DNA of 37,091 nucleotides. It comes from Lachnospiraceae bacterium (lineage in GTDB: Bacteria; Bacillota; Clostridia; Lachnospirales; Lachnospiraceae). Shown here piece by piece: positions 1-8,768 of this stretch (the stretch's first letter is position 1; every line of letters starts with the position of its first letter). Below the pieces are notes generated by a model. The model saw nothing but the letters and a program-made list of their open reading frames with translations, made no database searches and was not told the origin of the DNA. The stretch spans positions 1 through 37,091 of the forward strand of contig JAEEGQ010000097.1 in the NCBI GenBank assembly GCA_016280395.1, in the 5' to 3' direction. The position numbers were made by a program, and so were the translations under genes.

Positions 1-1011
1 GCCGTCGGCGATGATCGGAATACCGTACTTCTTAGCAACTGCCGAAGCTTCCATGATAGCTGTGATCTGCGGAACGCCGATACCTGCAACAACGCGTGTC
101 GTGCAGATGGAACCGGGTCCGATACCGACCTTGACACAGTCAACGCCTGCCTTGATAAGTGCCTCTGTAGCCTCTCCCGTAGCGACATTTCCGGCGATTA
201 TCGAAAGAACTGGGAATGCGTCGCGTATCTCTCTTACGGTGCGGAGCACGTTTGCCGAGTGCCCGTGGGCAGTATCGATGACTATTGCATCTACTTTTGC
301 GTTTACAAGGCCCTGCACACGGTCAAGCACGTTCGATGTGATGCCGACAGCAGCGGCACATAGGAGCCTTCCCTGTTCATCCTTTGCGGATGCGGGGTAT
401 TTTATCTGTTTTTCGATATCTTTGATAGTTATAAGTCCCTTGAGGTTGCCTTCTTCATCAACGATCGGCAGCTTCTCCTTACGGGCCTTTGCAAGGATGG
501 TCTTGGCCTCTTCAAGCGTCACACCTTCTCTTGCTGTAACAAGCCCCTCGGATGTCATGGATTCACGGATCTTCTTGCTGAAATCCGTTTCAAATTTAAG
601 GTCACGGTTGGTGATGATACCGATAAGCTTTCTGCCTTCTGTGATCGGAACACCGGAGATGCGGTATTTTGCCATAAGATCGTCCGCGTCTTTCAGGGTG
701 TTGTCGGGACCGAGCGAGAACGGATCGGTTATTACCCCGTTTTCCGAACGCTTGACCATATCGACCTCTGCAGCCTGTTCATCAATACTCATGTTCTTGT
801 GGATCACTCCGATACCGCCCTGTCTTGCCATCGCGATAGCCATGCGATGCTCCGTGACAGTGTCCATCCCTGCGCTCATGAGGGGGATATTGAGCTTGAT
901 CTTCGAAGTGAGGTACGTGGTCAGATCCACCATATTCGGAGTTACTTCGGAATATGCCGGAACAAGGAGCACGTCGTCAAATGTGATGCCTTCACCTATG
1001 ATTGTTCCCAT
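1..1011 (-). CDS. guaB: IMP dehydrogenase, 5' part (3' end beyond window)
   Basis: Catalyses NAD-dependent oxidation of IMP to XMP, the committed step of guanine nucleotide synthesis, in the cytosol. 337 codons are visible from an ATG at 1011; the family is about 485 residues, so the C-terminal third lies past the left edge. Seen in order: the N-terminal barrel start ([14 protein letters not shown], residues 10-23), the [13 protein letters not shown] segment near 46-58, a CBS-domain pair at about 95-205, and the active-site loop GPGSICTTR with nucleophile Cys303. A purine-rich GGAAAGGAAGG stretch lies 7 bases before the ATG. The frame is open to position 1. The call is near certain; only the missing end is unknown. 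Confidence 0.96.
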   Translation of the reverse strand, partial: MGTIIGEGITFDDVLLVPAYSEVTPNMVDLTTYLTSKIKLNIPLMSAGMDTVTEHRMAIAMARQGGIGVIHKNMSIDEQAAEVDMVKRSENGVITDPFSLGPDNTLKDADDLMAKYRISGVPITEGRKLIGIITNRDLKFETDFSKKIRESMTSEGLVTAREGVTLEEAKTILAKARKEKLPIVDEEGNLKGLITIKDIEKQIKYPASAKDEQGRLLCAAAVGITSNVLDRVQGLVNAKVDAIVIDTAHGHSANVLRTVREIRDAFPVLSIIAGNVATGEATEALIKAGVDCVKVGIGPGSICTTRVVAGIGVPQITAIMEASAVAKKYGIPIIADG

Positions 1012-1040
1012 GTGTGACCTTCCTTTCCTGCTGTTGCTTC

Positions 1041-1067
1041 CCTGCCGAGTCTATCGGCAGGTTTTTT
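1041..1067 (+). terminator. Hairpin with T6 tail (plus orientation) in the guaB leader
   Basis: CCTGCCGA (1041-1048) and TCGGCAGG (1054-1061) form an 8-bp stem with a 5-base loop, followed by six T on plus. No plus-strand gene ends here. On the minus strand the same stem lies in the guaB 5' leader without a U-run, so it may stabilise the mRNA or block antisense transcription. Confidence 0.5.
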
Positions 1068-1074
1068 ATACACT

Positions 1075-1108
1075 AAAAGGAAGCCCGGCAAAGCGCTTAC
1101 TTCCTTTT
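1075..1108 (-). terminator. Probable terminator after the small membrane protein gene
   Basis: AAAAGGAAG (1075-1083) and CTTCCTTTT (1100-1108) are a perfect 9-bp inverted repeat starting 15 bases past the stop of the upstream minus-strand gene. The descending arm ends in four U when read on minus. The inner AAGCGCTT may extend it. The U-tract is short, so strength is uncertain. Confidence 0.5.
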
Positions 1109-1122
1109 ATGCATGTTCACTA

Positions 1123-1647
1123 TTAATACTGGTTGTCTTTGAGCTTCCTGCGGTAGGTGGGGTTGCTCCTTACAAGTCCGAGCATCTTCTCGGACGGTTC
1201 AAAGAACGCAATACAGAGCTCACCCTTGGAGTCCTTGCCTGCGATCGCGTAATTCTTTGCCTCCGGTCTGCCGGAAACAAAGCTCTTGATCTTGTATTTG
1301 GTATTGTTCCTGAAGGAATCGAGCTCATGCGAATTCTCGGGCGCAAGCACATCCGCGCTGTCAAGGTCCATGCGCAGAAGCCTCTTTCTGCTGCTGCCGT
1401 TCAGTATCCTTGCGAAATCAAACTGTCCGTTGACATAGATGATTTCGTATTCGAGATGGCTTAAGTACGGGAAAAGCATGATCGTTGCAACGATACCCGC
1501 AATAAACAAGAGCACGATGAATGCCTTTACGAATACAAAGAAAAGAAAGAGGAGCAGAATATCCCCAAGTATCATAAGAGCCTTATATAAAGTATATTTG
1601 CCGTTTTTAACAACCTTTACGGAATTCTCAGCATATGCGCCGTCCAT
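1123..1647 (-). CDS. Small two-helix membrane protein (DUF6106-like)
   Basis: 174 residues. A short hydrophilic N-terminus is followed by two adjacent hydrophobic helices (about residues 23-40 and 43-62) and a soluble C-terminal domain of about 110 residues, rich in charged residues, probably cytosolic. It resembles a conserved Lachnospiraceae family that I recall as DUF6106; no function is known to me. It has its own promoter (1680-1708) and a candidate terminator just after its stop, so it is probably monocistronic. Start at 1647 is the first ATG after the promoter; the purine-rich AAGGGGT upstream could serve as ribosome site. No enzyme motif is visible. Confidence 0.8.
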   Translation of the reverse strand: MDGAYAENSVKVVKNGKYTLYKALMILGDILLLFLFFVFVKAFIVLLFIAGIVATIMLFPYLSHLEYEIIYVNGQFDFARILNGSSRKRLLRMDLDSADVLAPENSHELDSFRNNTKYKIKSFVSGRPEAKNYAIAGKDSKGELCIAFFEPSEKMLGLVRSNPTYRRKLKDNQY

Positions 1648-1679
1648 TTCAAAAACCCCTTGCGATAAACTTTTTTGTT

Positions 1680-1708
1680 ATTATACAGACTGCAGGAAAA
1701 AAAGGCAA
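1680..1708 (-). promoter_or_regulatory. Promoter of the small membrane protein gene
   Basis: On minus: -35 TTGCCT (1708-1703), 17-base spacer, -10 TATAAT (1685-1680), with a TG immediately before the -10. The start codon is about 30 bases past the -10. Confidence 0.65.
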
Positions 1709-1783
1709 GCAAAAACACAAAAAATTCGGAACTTGTTTTTTATGTCCCAAAATGCAGTATTTTCCCGCATTTTTAAGCAGCTG

Positions 1784-3013
1784 TCACACTCCACGCATAT
1801 AGCGGTCCATGTCTTCGGCTATCCGTTTCGACACGGCAACCGCAGCAACAACGGTCTTTGCGCCCGTAACAACGTCACCCGAAGCAAAGACTCCCGGGAT
1901 GGTGGTTTCGCCCTCATCATTTGTGGCAAGATTCCCTTTTTCGTTGAGCTTAAGCTCCTTATCCCTTGTCACAAGCCTGTCCTGCGGTACCTGGGAGATC
2001 GCGACAAGGATACTGTCGGCCTTTACAAGTGTCGCGGTATCTTCAAGTACCCTGAACTCAACCTTCCCGTCTTCAACCATAACAGGCTCTATATCGCAGA
2101 AAACAGGGCCGTCGTCCTCAATGCGTACAGCTTCTTTTCTGTATTCAAAGTGCACACCGTCAACCTTTGCGTATTCAAACTCACTCTTTGACGCATTTAC
2201 CTCGTCACCGCGTACATATACCGTAACTTCGCGCGAGCCGTGCCTTATCGCAGTCCTTGCCACATCCATTGCGGCGTTCCCCGCACCTATAACGGCAACT
2301 CTTTCGCCAAGCTCGTAAACATCGGGATTGTTAAGATAGTTTATCGCATAAAAAACGTTGCCGAAGGTCTCGCCCGGAATGTTAAGCTTACGCGGCCTCC
2401 ATGCACCGGTGCCGATGAATACCGACTTGTAGCCGTCGTTAAGCAGGTCCTGTATGCTTGTGGAACCGCCAACCGCAAAGTTCGGACGGAACTTTATCCC
2501 AAGTTCACGCATCTTGCGGTAGTACCTGTCAAGTATAGACTTCGGAAGTCTGAACTCCGGGATCCCGTAGCGCAGTATCCCGCCTATCTTGTCCCTTGTC
2601 TCGAAAACCGTTATCGAATAGCCTTTAAGCGCAAGGATAATGGAAATGGTGATGCCGGCGGGCCCCGCGCCTATAACAGCGGCCTTCATGCCGTTTGGCG
2701 GAGCGGGATCGAGTTTTATCCTCTCAAAGCAGGCATCGGATATATAATTCTCGATAGATGAGATGTGTACGGGGTTTTCCTTTATCCCGCGTATGCAATG
2801 TCCTTCGCACTGGTTTTCGTGGTTGCACACCAGCGAACAGATGACAGAGAGCGGATTGTTCTCAAACAGCATCTGAGCTGCTTCCATCATCTTGTTCTCT
2901 TTGAAGAGACGTATCATCTCGGGTACGTTTGTTCCGATGGGGCAGCCCTCCTGCCTGCATTTCGGATTCCTGCACTGTAAACAGCGGTTAGCCTCGTCAA
3001 TTACATGGACCAT
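1784..3013 (-). CDS. GltD-like NAD(P)H flavoprotein oxidoreductase
   Basis: 409 residues, related to the small (beta) subunit of glutamate synthase and similar FAD/NAD(P)H modules that pass electrons from NAD(P)H to a partner. An N-terminal Fe-S region has two groups of cysteines (11, 14, 19, 24 and 59, 63, 69, 73), the usual pair of 4Fe-4S ligand sets. The FAD fold has GAGPAG at 115-120 and the NAD(P) fold GAGNAA at 243-248; the C-terminal GVFASGDVVTGAKTV segment is typical. AGGAGG lies four bases before the ATG. The HD-GYP gene ends only 8 bases upstream, so the two are probably co-transcribed. No large glutamate-synthase subunit is nearby, so the partner and substrate are unknown and I give no gene symbol. 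Confidence 0.85.
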   Translation of the reverse strand: MVHVIDEANRCLQCRNPKCRQEGCPIGTNVPEMIRLFKENKMMEAAQMLFENNPLSVICSLVCNHENQCEGHCIRGIKENPVHISSIENYISDACFERIKLDPAPPNGMKAAVIGAGPAGITISIILALKGYSITVFETRDKIGGILRYGIPEFRLPKSILDRYYRKMRELGIKFRPNFAVGGSTSIQDLLNDGYKSVFIGTGAWRPRKLNIPGETFGNVFYAINYLNNPDVYELGERVAVIGAGNAAMDVARTAIRHGSREVTVYVRGDEVNASKSEFEYAKVDGVHFEYRKEAVRIEDDGPVFCDIEPVMVEDGKVEFRVLEDTATLVKADSILVAISQVPQDRLVTRDKELKLNEKGNLATNDEGETTIPGVFASGDVVTGAKTVVAAVAVSKRIAEDMDRYMRGV

Positions 3014-3021
3014 AGAGCCTC

Positions 3022-5151
3022 CTATTCATTGTCTCCCGTTTTTGTCACGTTTATGCCGGTAATGGCACATTGATCGCCTGTCAGGGCAAAGTACAGATCC
3101 TCAACATCATCAAGGACTGTGGTGATATTCTTGATCTGCAGGCCGAAATTCTCGGTTGTCGTGGTTATCCTGCTGCCCTGCCGCACAATAACGGCTTCGC
3201 AGTCGTAACCCTTCTTGTTTTCCGCCTTCCAGTTATCCCAACCCGCAAATTCATCAAGCTTGTTGAGGATCATCCTGTTATCGACATGCGGATTCTGGAT
3301 GTTGTTTTCGCCGTCAAGCCGTATAAGCGCATACTCCCTGTAGTCTTCCCCGTTGACCTTTCCGTCCTTGGACGTGAAGATGACTATATACGGACAGTGC
3401 CATACAAGGCGTGCGGTAGGCAGGCTCATTGTATGGAACCCGACTTTCATCTTGCCGTCAATGGGTACTCCCTCTGTTGCGGCGGTCCTCTGTCCGTCTA
3501 TCTGGACATTCGGAATGTTCCCGGCTTTCCCGCCTATGTACGAGATCTTTTCGGCTATCCTCGGAATATAGTCCGGCGGAACGTTTTCGTCATCCCTGCT
3601 TATCCTGACATCACTGATGCTGCACCTTTCGCCGGTGAGCGCTATATACAGATACCTTGAGCTGTCGGGCAGCGCAACGGTTATCTCCGTCACCTTTGAG
3701 CCGTCGTTTATCTTTATCTGCGCATGATCGTCGACCCTTACGGCCTCTATGTCAAATACACACGGATCCTTCTTCGCGGGAGCATTCCTCTTTATCTCTG
3801 TTCTCGAGCTGATCTCCCTTACGCCTTCGTTCACAGCGTGCCCGTCGAACCATATCTCGCCGTATTCGAAATAATTGAGATCCCTGGCTGTCGTTTTGTC
3901 ATCATGGACACGTCCGTCAAGGGAATCGAAAAGGATGATCGATGCATACTTTCCGGCATCATCCGTCTTTATGTCGGCATCAGCCTTAAGATGCAGCCTT
4001 GTTATGCTCTGCTGTACAAGGATACCGTCGGAAACATCGCTCCTGTGTTCCTCAAGGATAAGGGTATTCTTTCCCGCAAGCTCGTTCACATTATTCTTTT
4101 CTTTCATCGTATATTCGGTATCAAGGTCGATGAGATGCTGCATGATCCTTGCGAATTCCGGATCGAACTGGGTCCCGGCTCCCTTCACTATCTCTTCGCG
4201 CACAAGCTGCTGGGGTATCGCATCCCTGTAGCTTCTTGAAGAGGACATGGCATCATAAGCATCCGCAACGGAGATTATCCTTGCTATCTCCGGGATATCT
4301 TCGCCTTTCAGACCCTCCGGATATCCCCTGCCGTCATATCTTTCATGGTGGTAATGCGCTCCGATGCTTAAGTACGGATATTCGGTGATGCTTGAAAGTA
4401 TCTGGTTTCCCATAACGGGATGCTGCTTCATTTCGGCAAATTCCTCATCCGTCAGCCTTCCCTTTTTGTTGATGATATCATTCGAAACGCCGATCTTTCC
4501 AACATCATGCAAAAGAGCCGCGTAATAGATCTTCTGGCATTCCTCGTCATCCTTTCCGAGCATCCTTGCGATCTTTTCCGAGTACTCGGCAACACGGAGC
4601 GAGTGGCCGTGGGAATAGGTATCCTTCGCATCTATTGCATTGACAAGAGCTGTCGCCGTCTGTTCGAAAAGACGCTGGGAGAATTTCTGTCTTGAAATCA
4701 GGTTTTCGACTTCATCCTTTTGATACTGCTTCAACTGTCTGTTGGAGGTATACATAAGGATCACGGCAATAGTGGTAAAGACAGATGTGAAGATTCCGGG
4801 GATGTTGCCGGGATTATGACGAACAAAAACATTTACGATGAGCATCGGGAACTGGGTCAGGAGAAGCACCACCGCGGTGATAAAGCCGATCTTCCCAAAA
4901 AAGACAACAAAAAGAAATATGCAAATATTCGCAATGGAAGACAGAACGCCCGCAAATATCGAAACACTGACCTCGGTTCCGAAGAAAAGCACAGTCTTAT
5001 TCAAGCGCGAGACAGTCGAAACACACAATACGGCGGTTATATAAAGCACCAGGAGTATTATGTAACGGACGATCAGGACCTTTTTGCGTTTCTCAGGTAT
5101 TCTGTCCCCGTTGTCCAACAGATTTTTTATGAAGTTGACTAAATTTTGCAT
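3022..5151 (-). CDS. Membrane HD-GYP domain protein with duplicated C-terminal module
   Basis: 709 residues. Four or five membrane helices span about residues 28-134, then a short linker (about 135-165) leads to an HD-GYP domain: HDVGKIG at 215-221 and HHERYDGRGYP at 268-278. This family usually hydrolyses cyclic di-GMP; here that is inferred from the intact metal and GYP motifs. Residues about 385-522 and 568-706 are two diverged copies of one module, each ending in a matching motif (YIALTGERCSISDV and YFALTGDQCAITGI). I do not recognise this module. ATG 5151 is chosen over an upstream in-frame ATG at 5244 because GGAGG lies seven bases before it and a TATAAT promoter lies between the two. 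The GltD-like gene follows after 8 bases. Confidence 0.88.
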   Translation of the reverse strand: MQNLVNFIKNLLDNGDRIPEKRKKVLIVRYIILLVLYITAVLCVSTVSRLNKTVLFFGTEVSVSIFAGVLSSIANICIFLFVVFFGKIGFITAVVLLLTQFPMLIVNVFVRHNPGNIPGIFTSVFTTIAVILMYTSNRQLKQYQKDEVENLISRQKFSQRLFEQTATALVNAIDAKDTYSHGHSLRVAEYSEKIARMLGKDDEECQKIYYAALLHDVGKIGVSNDIINKKGRLTDEEFAEMKQHPVMGNQILSSITEYPYLSIGAHYHHERYDGRGYPEGLKGEDIPEIARIISVADAYDAMSSSRSYRDAIPQQLVREEIVKGAGTQFDPEFARIMQHLIDLDTEYTMKEKNNVNELAGKNTLILEEHRSDVSDGILVQQSITRLHLKADADIKTDDAGKYASIILFDSLDGRVHDDKTTARDLNYFEYGEIWFDGHAVNEGVREISSRTEIKRNAPAKKDPCVFDIEAVRVDDHAQIKINDGSKVTEITVALPDSSRYLYIALTGERCSISDVRISRDDENVPPDYIPRIAEKISYIGGKAGNIPNVQIDGQRTAATEGVPIDGKMKVGFHTMSLPTARLVWHCPYIVIFTSKDGKVNGEDYREYALIRLDGENNIQNPHVDNRMILNKLDEFAGWDNWKAENKKGYDCEAVIVRQGSRITTTTENFGLQIKNITTVLDDVEDLYFALTGDQCAITGINVTKTGDNE

Positions 5152-5173
5152 CCTGAACCTCCGAGCACACTTC

Positions 5174-5189
5174 GGTATAATATTATACC
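5174..5189. promoter_or_regulatory. Perfect 16-bp palindrome over the HD-GYP -10 box
   Basis: GGTATAATATTATACC reads the same on both strands and contains the -10 hexamer of the minus-strand HD-GYP promoter. It could be a repressor operator, or chance in an AT-rich -10 region. Confidence 0.4.
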
Positions 5190-5211
5190 ACAAAAATACA
5201 TAAAAAGGCAA
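5182..5211 (-). promoter_or_regulatory. Promoter of the HD-GYP gene
   Basis: On minus: -35 TTGCCT (5211-5206), 18-base spacer, -10 TATAAT (5187-5182), with TGG before the -10 as in extended -10 promoters. The predicted leader to ATG 5151 is about 25 bases. Confidence 0.65.
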
Positions 5212-5220
5212 ATACAATAA

Positions 5221-5251
5221 TGAGTCACCGATAAACGACCCCACTGACTCA
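5221..5251. repeat. 31-bp REP-like element, copy A
   Basis: A 31-bp element with 7-bp terminal inverted repeats TGAGTCA/TGACTCA. It matches the element at 20680-20710 in inverse orientation, differing at three positions of the core. It lies between the divergent HD-GYP and cellobiose phosphorylase promoters and is followed by an A8 run on plus. The core resembles small elements I remember as mobilised by Y1 (RAYT-type) transposases; no such gene is in the window. Confidence 0.65.
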
Positions 5252-5282
5252 AAAAAAAGAAAAGATTTCCTTTTGTTTTGGG

Positions 5283-5311
5283 TTGCATTTTTTCAAATTC
5301 TGTTCTATAAT
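5283..5311 (+). promoter_or_regulatory. Promoter of the cellobiose phosphorylase gene
   Basis: -35 TTGCAT (5283-5288), 17-base spacer, -10 TATAAT (5306-5311). Predicted start near 5318, leaving a leader of about 80 bases. Confidence 0.75.
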
Positions 5312-5321
5312 AAACTTAATC

Positions 5322-5364
5322 GTTTTCGTAAGTCGTCCGGCAAGTATCGGATATTAACGAAAAC
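5322..5364. promoter_or_regulatory. Inverted repeat in the cellobiose phosphorylase leader
   Basis: GTTTTCGT (5322-5329) is mirrored by ACGAAAAC (5357-5364), 27 bases apart, just downstream of the predicted transcription start. It could be paired half-sites for a sugar-responsive repressor or a leader hairpin. No regulator gene is adjacent. Confidence 0.4.
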
Positions 5365-5398
5365 TCCACGTCAAACTACAAGAAAGGCGGTTTACAGC

Positions 5399-7945
5399 AT
5401 GCAGTTCGGTTACTTTAACGACAATGACAAAGAATACGTCATCACCTCCCCGAAGACTCCTTATCCCTGGATCAATTATCTCGGATCAAACGATTTCTTC
5501 TCCCTTATCTCCAACACAGCCGGAGGCTACAGCTTTTACAGAGACGCGAAGCTCCGCAGGATCACGCGTTTCCGCTATAACAACGTGCCCCTTGATCTCG
5601 GAGGCGGGCGTTACTACTACATCTGTGACGGCGATGATTTCTGGTCACCTGGCTGGGCACCCGCAAAGAAAGAGCTCAGCTTCTATGAATGCCGCCACGG
5701 TATGGGCTACACAAAGATCAAAGGCGCAAGGAACGGAGTAAGCGCCGAAGTTACTTATTTTGTGCCTCTTAACGATAACGCCGAGATTCACAAAGTAACG
5801 CTGAAAAATGAAACGAAATCGATTAAGAAGATCCGTCTTTTTTCCTTTATCGAATGGTGTCTCTGGAATGCCCAGGACGATTCAACAAACTTTCAGAGAA
5901 ATTTCAGCACCGGAGCAGTTGAAATTGAAGGCTCGGTGATATATCATAAGACAGAGTACAAAGAACGTCGTGACCACTATGCATTCTTTGGCGTAAATGC
6001 TCCCGTTTCGGGCTTTGATACCGATCGTGAGGCCTTCATCGGCACCTATGGCGGTTTTGAAGCTCCCGAGGCTGTTGTACGCGGAGAATCCGGCAACTCG
6101 GTCGCAAACGGCTGGTCACCCTGCGCTTCGCACTGCGTAGATATCGAGCTTGCTCCCGGCGAGGAAAAGACGCTTGTTTTCGTGCTCGGCTATATCGAGA
6201 ACGAACATGATAAGAAATGGGCTTACCAGACAGGTACCTTAAGCGAAGCAAACAAAGGCGATACCACTTCGCCGAAGCCCGTTTCCGAAATAGCAGCAGG
6301 TGCTCTTGTCCAATCCTATTCCGCTCCAAACGGTGAGAATGTCATCGAAAAGACAAAAGCCTACGCGATGCTTAAGAGATACGCCACAACAGAGGCTGTT
6401 GACAAGGCTCTCGAAGAGCTTAAGGACTACTGGAACACGCTGCTTTCAAAGTACAGCTGCAAGACTCCCGAAGAAAAGACGGACCGCATGGTCAACATCT
6501 GGAATCAGTACCAGTGTATGGTCACCTTCAACCTTTCAAGGAGTGCTTCCTACTTTGAATCCGGCATAGGACGCGGCATGGGCTTCCGTGATTCCAACCA
6601 GGATCTCCTCGGTTTCGTTCACCAGATCCCGGACCGTGCAAGAGAGCGTATAATCGACCTTGCGTCCACACAGCTTCCCGACGGCGGCGCTTACCACCAG
6701 TACCAGCCCCTTACAAAGAAGGGCAACGACGAGATCGGCGGCAACTTCAATGATGACCCGCTCTGGCTCGTGCTCGCTGTTGTTGCATACATCAAGGAAA
6801 CCGGCGATTACTCGATCCTTGATGTTCCGACACCTTTCGACAACAAGCCCGAGACCGCAACTCCGCTTTCGGACCACTTAAAGCGTTCTGTCGACCATGT
6901 CATCAACAACCTCGGCCCGCACAGCCTTCCTCTTATCGGCCGTGCAGACTGGAATGACTGCCTGAACCTCAACTGCTTCTCCACGGAGTCCGGCGAATCC
7001 TTCCAGACCACTACCAGCAAGGACGGACGTGTTGCCGAATCCGTTATGATCGCAGGCATGTTTGCGTATATCGGTGAGGAATATGCTATCCTCATGCGTA
7101 AGACCGGAAACAACGCTGAAGCAGACCGCATCATGGCAGAGGTGGAAAAGATGCGCACAGCCATCATGAAGGACGGCTACGACGGCGAATGGTTCCTCCG
7201 CGCTTATGATGATTTCGGCAGGAAGGTCGGAAGCAAAGAAAACGAAGAAGGCAAGATATTCATTGAATCACAGGGCTTCTGTATCCTCGGAAAATGCGGT
7301 CTCGAAGACGGCAAAGCCCTCAAAGCCCTTGATTCCTGCGATAAATACCTTGGCACAAAATACGGTCTTGTACTCAATAACCCCGGCTTTACACACTACT
7401 ACGTAGAATACGGCGAGATTTCCACATATCCTTGCGGTTACAAGGAAAATGCCGGTATCTTCTGCCATAACAACGCCTGGATCATGATCGCCGAAGCTGT
7501 CATGAAACGCGGTGATAAAGCCTTTGACTACTACACAAGGATCGCACCCGCATATACCGAAGAGTACTCCGAGATCCACCGCCTTGAGCCGTACTGCTAT
7601 GCGCAGATGGTCGCAGGAAAAGACGCAAAGCGTTTCGGTGAAGCAAAGAACTCCTGGCTCACAGGTACTGCTTCCTGGAACTTTGTGGCTATTTCCCAGT
7701 ACATTCTCGGTATCAAGCCCGACTACGACGGAATAGAGATCGATCCCTCGATCCCCGCTTCCTGGGACGGTTACACCGTAACACGCGAGTTCCGCGGCGC
7801 AACCTACAAGATCACCGTAAAGAATCCTTCCCATGTTCAGGCAGGTATCAAAGAACTTACGGTTGACGGCAAACCGGCAAACGGGAACACTGTTCCGGCC
7901 TTTACAGACAACGGAGTGCACACCGTAGAAGCGATCCTTGGGTAA
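5399..7945 (+). CDS. Cellobiose phosphorylase (GH94)
   Basis: 848 residues. Cytosolic enzyme that cleaves cellobiose with phosphate to glucose and alpha-glucose 1-phosphate, saving ATP in cellulose users. The N-terminus ([19 protein letters not shown], then [16 protein letters not shown]) and [16 protein letters not shown] are hallmarks of the cellobiose-specific branch of GH94. The catalytic-acid motif DWND is at 517-520 within [10 protein letters not shown]. The protein is some 35 residues longer than the classic clostridial enzyme (about 811); the extra length appears to sit in the linker around residues 275-310. Start 5399 is chosen over the open upstream frame because AAGGCGG precedes it by eight bases and the promoter lies upstream. 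Cellodextrin phosphorylase is the main alternative but fits less well. Confidence 0.93.
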   Translation: MQFGYFNDNDKEYVITSPKTPYPWINYLGSNDFFSLISNTAGGYSFYRDAKLRRITRFRYNNVPLDLGGGRYYYICDGDDFWSPGWAPAKKELSFYECRHGMGYTKIKGARNGVSAEVTYFVPLNDNAEIHKVTLKNETKSIKKIRLFSFIEWCLWNAQDDSTNFQRNFSTGAVEIEGSVIYHKTEYKERRDHYAFFGVNAPVSGFDTDREAFIGTYGGFEAPEAVVRGESGNSVANGWSPCASHCVDIELAPGEEKTLVFVLGYIENEHDKKWAYQTGTLSEANKGDTTSPKPVSEIAAGALVQSYSAPNGENVIEKTKAYAMLKRYATTEAVDKALEELKDYWNTLLSKYSCKTPEEKTDRMVNIWNQYQCMVTFNLSRSASYFESGIGRGMGFRDSNQDLLGFVHQIPDRARERIIDLASTQLPDGGAYHQYQPLTKKGNDEIGGNFNDDPLWLVLAVVAYIKETGDYSILDVPTPFDNKPETATPLSDHLKRSVDHVINNLGPHSLPLIGRADWNDCLNLNCFSTESGESFQTTTSKDGRVAESVMIAGMFAYIGEEYAILMRKTGNNAEADRIMAEVEKMRTAIMKDGYDGEWFLRAYDDFGRKVGSKENEEGKIFIESQGFCILGKCGLEDGKALKALDSCDKYLGTKYGLVLNNPGFTHYYVEYGEISTYPCGYKENAGIFCHNNAWIMIAEAVMKRGDKAFDYYTRIAPAYTEEYSEIHRLEPYCYAQMVAGKDAKRFGEAKNSWLTGTASWNFVAISQYILGIKPDYDGIEIDPSIPASWDGYTVTREFRGATYKITVKNPSHVQAGIKELTVDGKPANGNTVPAFTDNGVHTVEAILG

Positions 7946-7950
7946 GAAAG

Positions 7951-7971
7951 AGCGCCTGATCTGAAGGCGCT
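7951..7971 (+). other. Intercistronic hairpin without U-run
   Basis: AGCGCCT (7951-7957) and AGGCGCT (7965-7971) pair around a 7-base loop directly after the phosphorylase stop. No T-run follows, so it is more likely an mRNA-stability or processing stem than a terminator. Confidence 0.4.
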
Positions 7972-8000
7972 TGCCAAAACATGTTATACAAGGATTTACC

Positions 8001-8735
8001 ATGGATCTGAAAAAAGCAAAATTAGATGATGATGCCGCCATCTACAACCACGGCCCCGAAAAGACCGACCGCGAAAAATGGGCGGAAATGAACGGAAAAC
8101 AGCGCTGGGACTATTTTAAGACCTATTATCTCAAGATAGTCCTCGCAGTGCTCCTCGGACTTGTGCTCCTCGGAAGCCTTATCTACAGTATCGCAAAACC
8201 GAAGCCAAAGCCGCTGCTGCGCGTTGCGGTAAGCAATTTCAACTACATCAACTTCAATCCGGTGTCGGATGCTTACCTTGAGGCAAAAGGCTTAAACAAC
8301 GGAAAGACCACAATGCAGATAGATACGGGCTATGCTCTTGATTCGGACTACAACTCCACGCAGCGTTTCACCGTCTATGTTTTCGCAGGCGACCTCGACA
8401 TGCTCATAAGCCCTTCCGCAGTTTTTGAGCGTTATGCAACAAACGACCTGATGGTCCCTCTTGATGAGGTGCTTGACGCCGACCTGTTTGAAAAGCTTAA
8501 GAGCAACGATCTGCTCCTGTACGCAAGCGTAACTAAAACAGCCCCCGACGGCACGGTATTAAGCGTTGCTGAAAAGAAGGCATACGGCGTCAATCTTAAA
8601 GATATCGAATTCTTCGAAAAGTACATCTACGACGGAAATATCCCCTTTGCGGGCGTGATCGGAACCTCGAAGGCACAGGAAACCTCAGCCGACTTCATAA
8701 AGTTCCTGTTTGACGGTTATTACAAAAACAAGTAA
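8001..8735 (+). CDS. Single-pass membrane protein, unknown function
   Basis: 244 residues. A charged cytosolic N-terminus (1-44, containing GKQRWDYFKTYYLK just before the membrane) is followed by one strong helix (about 45-66) and an outer domain of about 178 residues. The outer part has strand-rich stretches and ends in a helix (SADFIKFLFDGYYKNK), somewhat like the extracytoplasmic lobe of a solute-binding protein, but I do not recognise a family. Similar proteins with a YYK-type pre-membrane motif occur in Lachnospiraceae (recollection). ATG 8001 has AAGGA six bases upstream; an in-frame TTG at 7971 is less likely. It lies 55 bases after cellobiose phosphorylase and shares its terminator, so probably co-transcribed. 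Confidence 0.75.
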   Translation: MDLKKAKLDDDAAIYNHGPEKTDREKWAEMNGKQRWDYFKTYYLKIVLAVLLGLVLLGSLIYSIAKPKPKPLLRVAVSNFNYINFNPVSDAYLEAKGLNNGKTTMQIDTGYALDSDYNSTQRFTVYVFAGDLDMLISPSAVFERYATNDLMVPLDEVLDADLFEKLKSNDLLLYASVTKTAPDGTVLSVAEKKAYGVNLKDIEFFEKYIYDGNIPFAGVIGTSKAQETSADFIKFLFDGYYKNK

Positions 8736-8738
8736 ACT

Positions 8739-8768
8739 AAAACGCACAGCGGTCATGCTGTGCGTTTT
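8739..8768. terminator. Bidirectional terminator between convergent genes
   Basis: AAAACGCACAGC (8739-8750) and GCTGTGCGTTTT (8757-8768) form a perfect 12-bp stem with a 6-base loop. The A4/T4 flanks serve both directions: the plus-strand operon and the minus-strand sulfur operon that ends at 8817. Confidence 0.85.

Noticed and set aside
11-1126. 371-codon plus-strand open frame
   Set aside because: It is the antisense of guaB, whose IMP dehydrogenase motifs are unmistakable on minus; its translation shows no family.
3022-5244. 740-residue version of the HD-GYP protein starting at 5244
   Set aside because: No ribosome site before 5244; the promoter and GGAGG sit downstream of it, before ATG 5151, and the extra residues overlap the REP-like element.
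7951-7971. Terminator between cellobiose phosphorylase and the next gene
   Set aside because: The stem is good but no T-run follows, so I list it only as an intercistronic hairpin.
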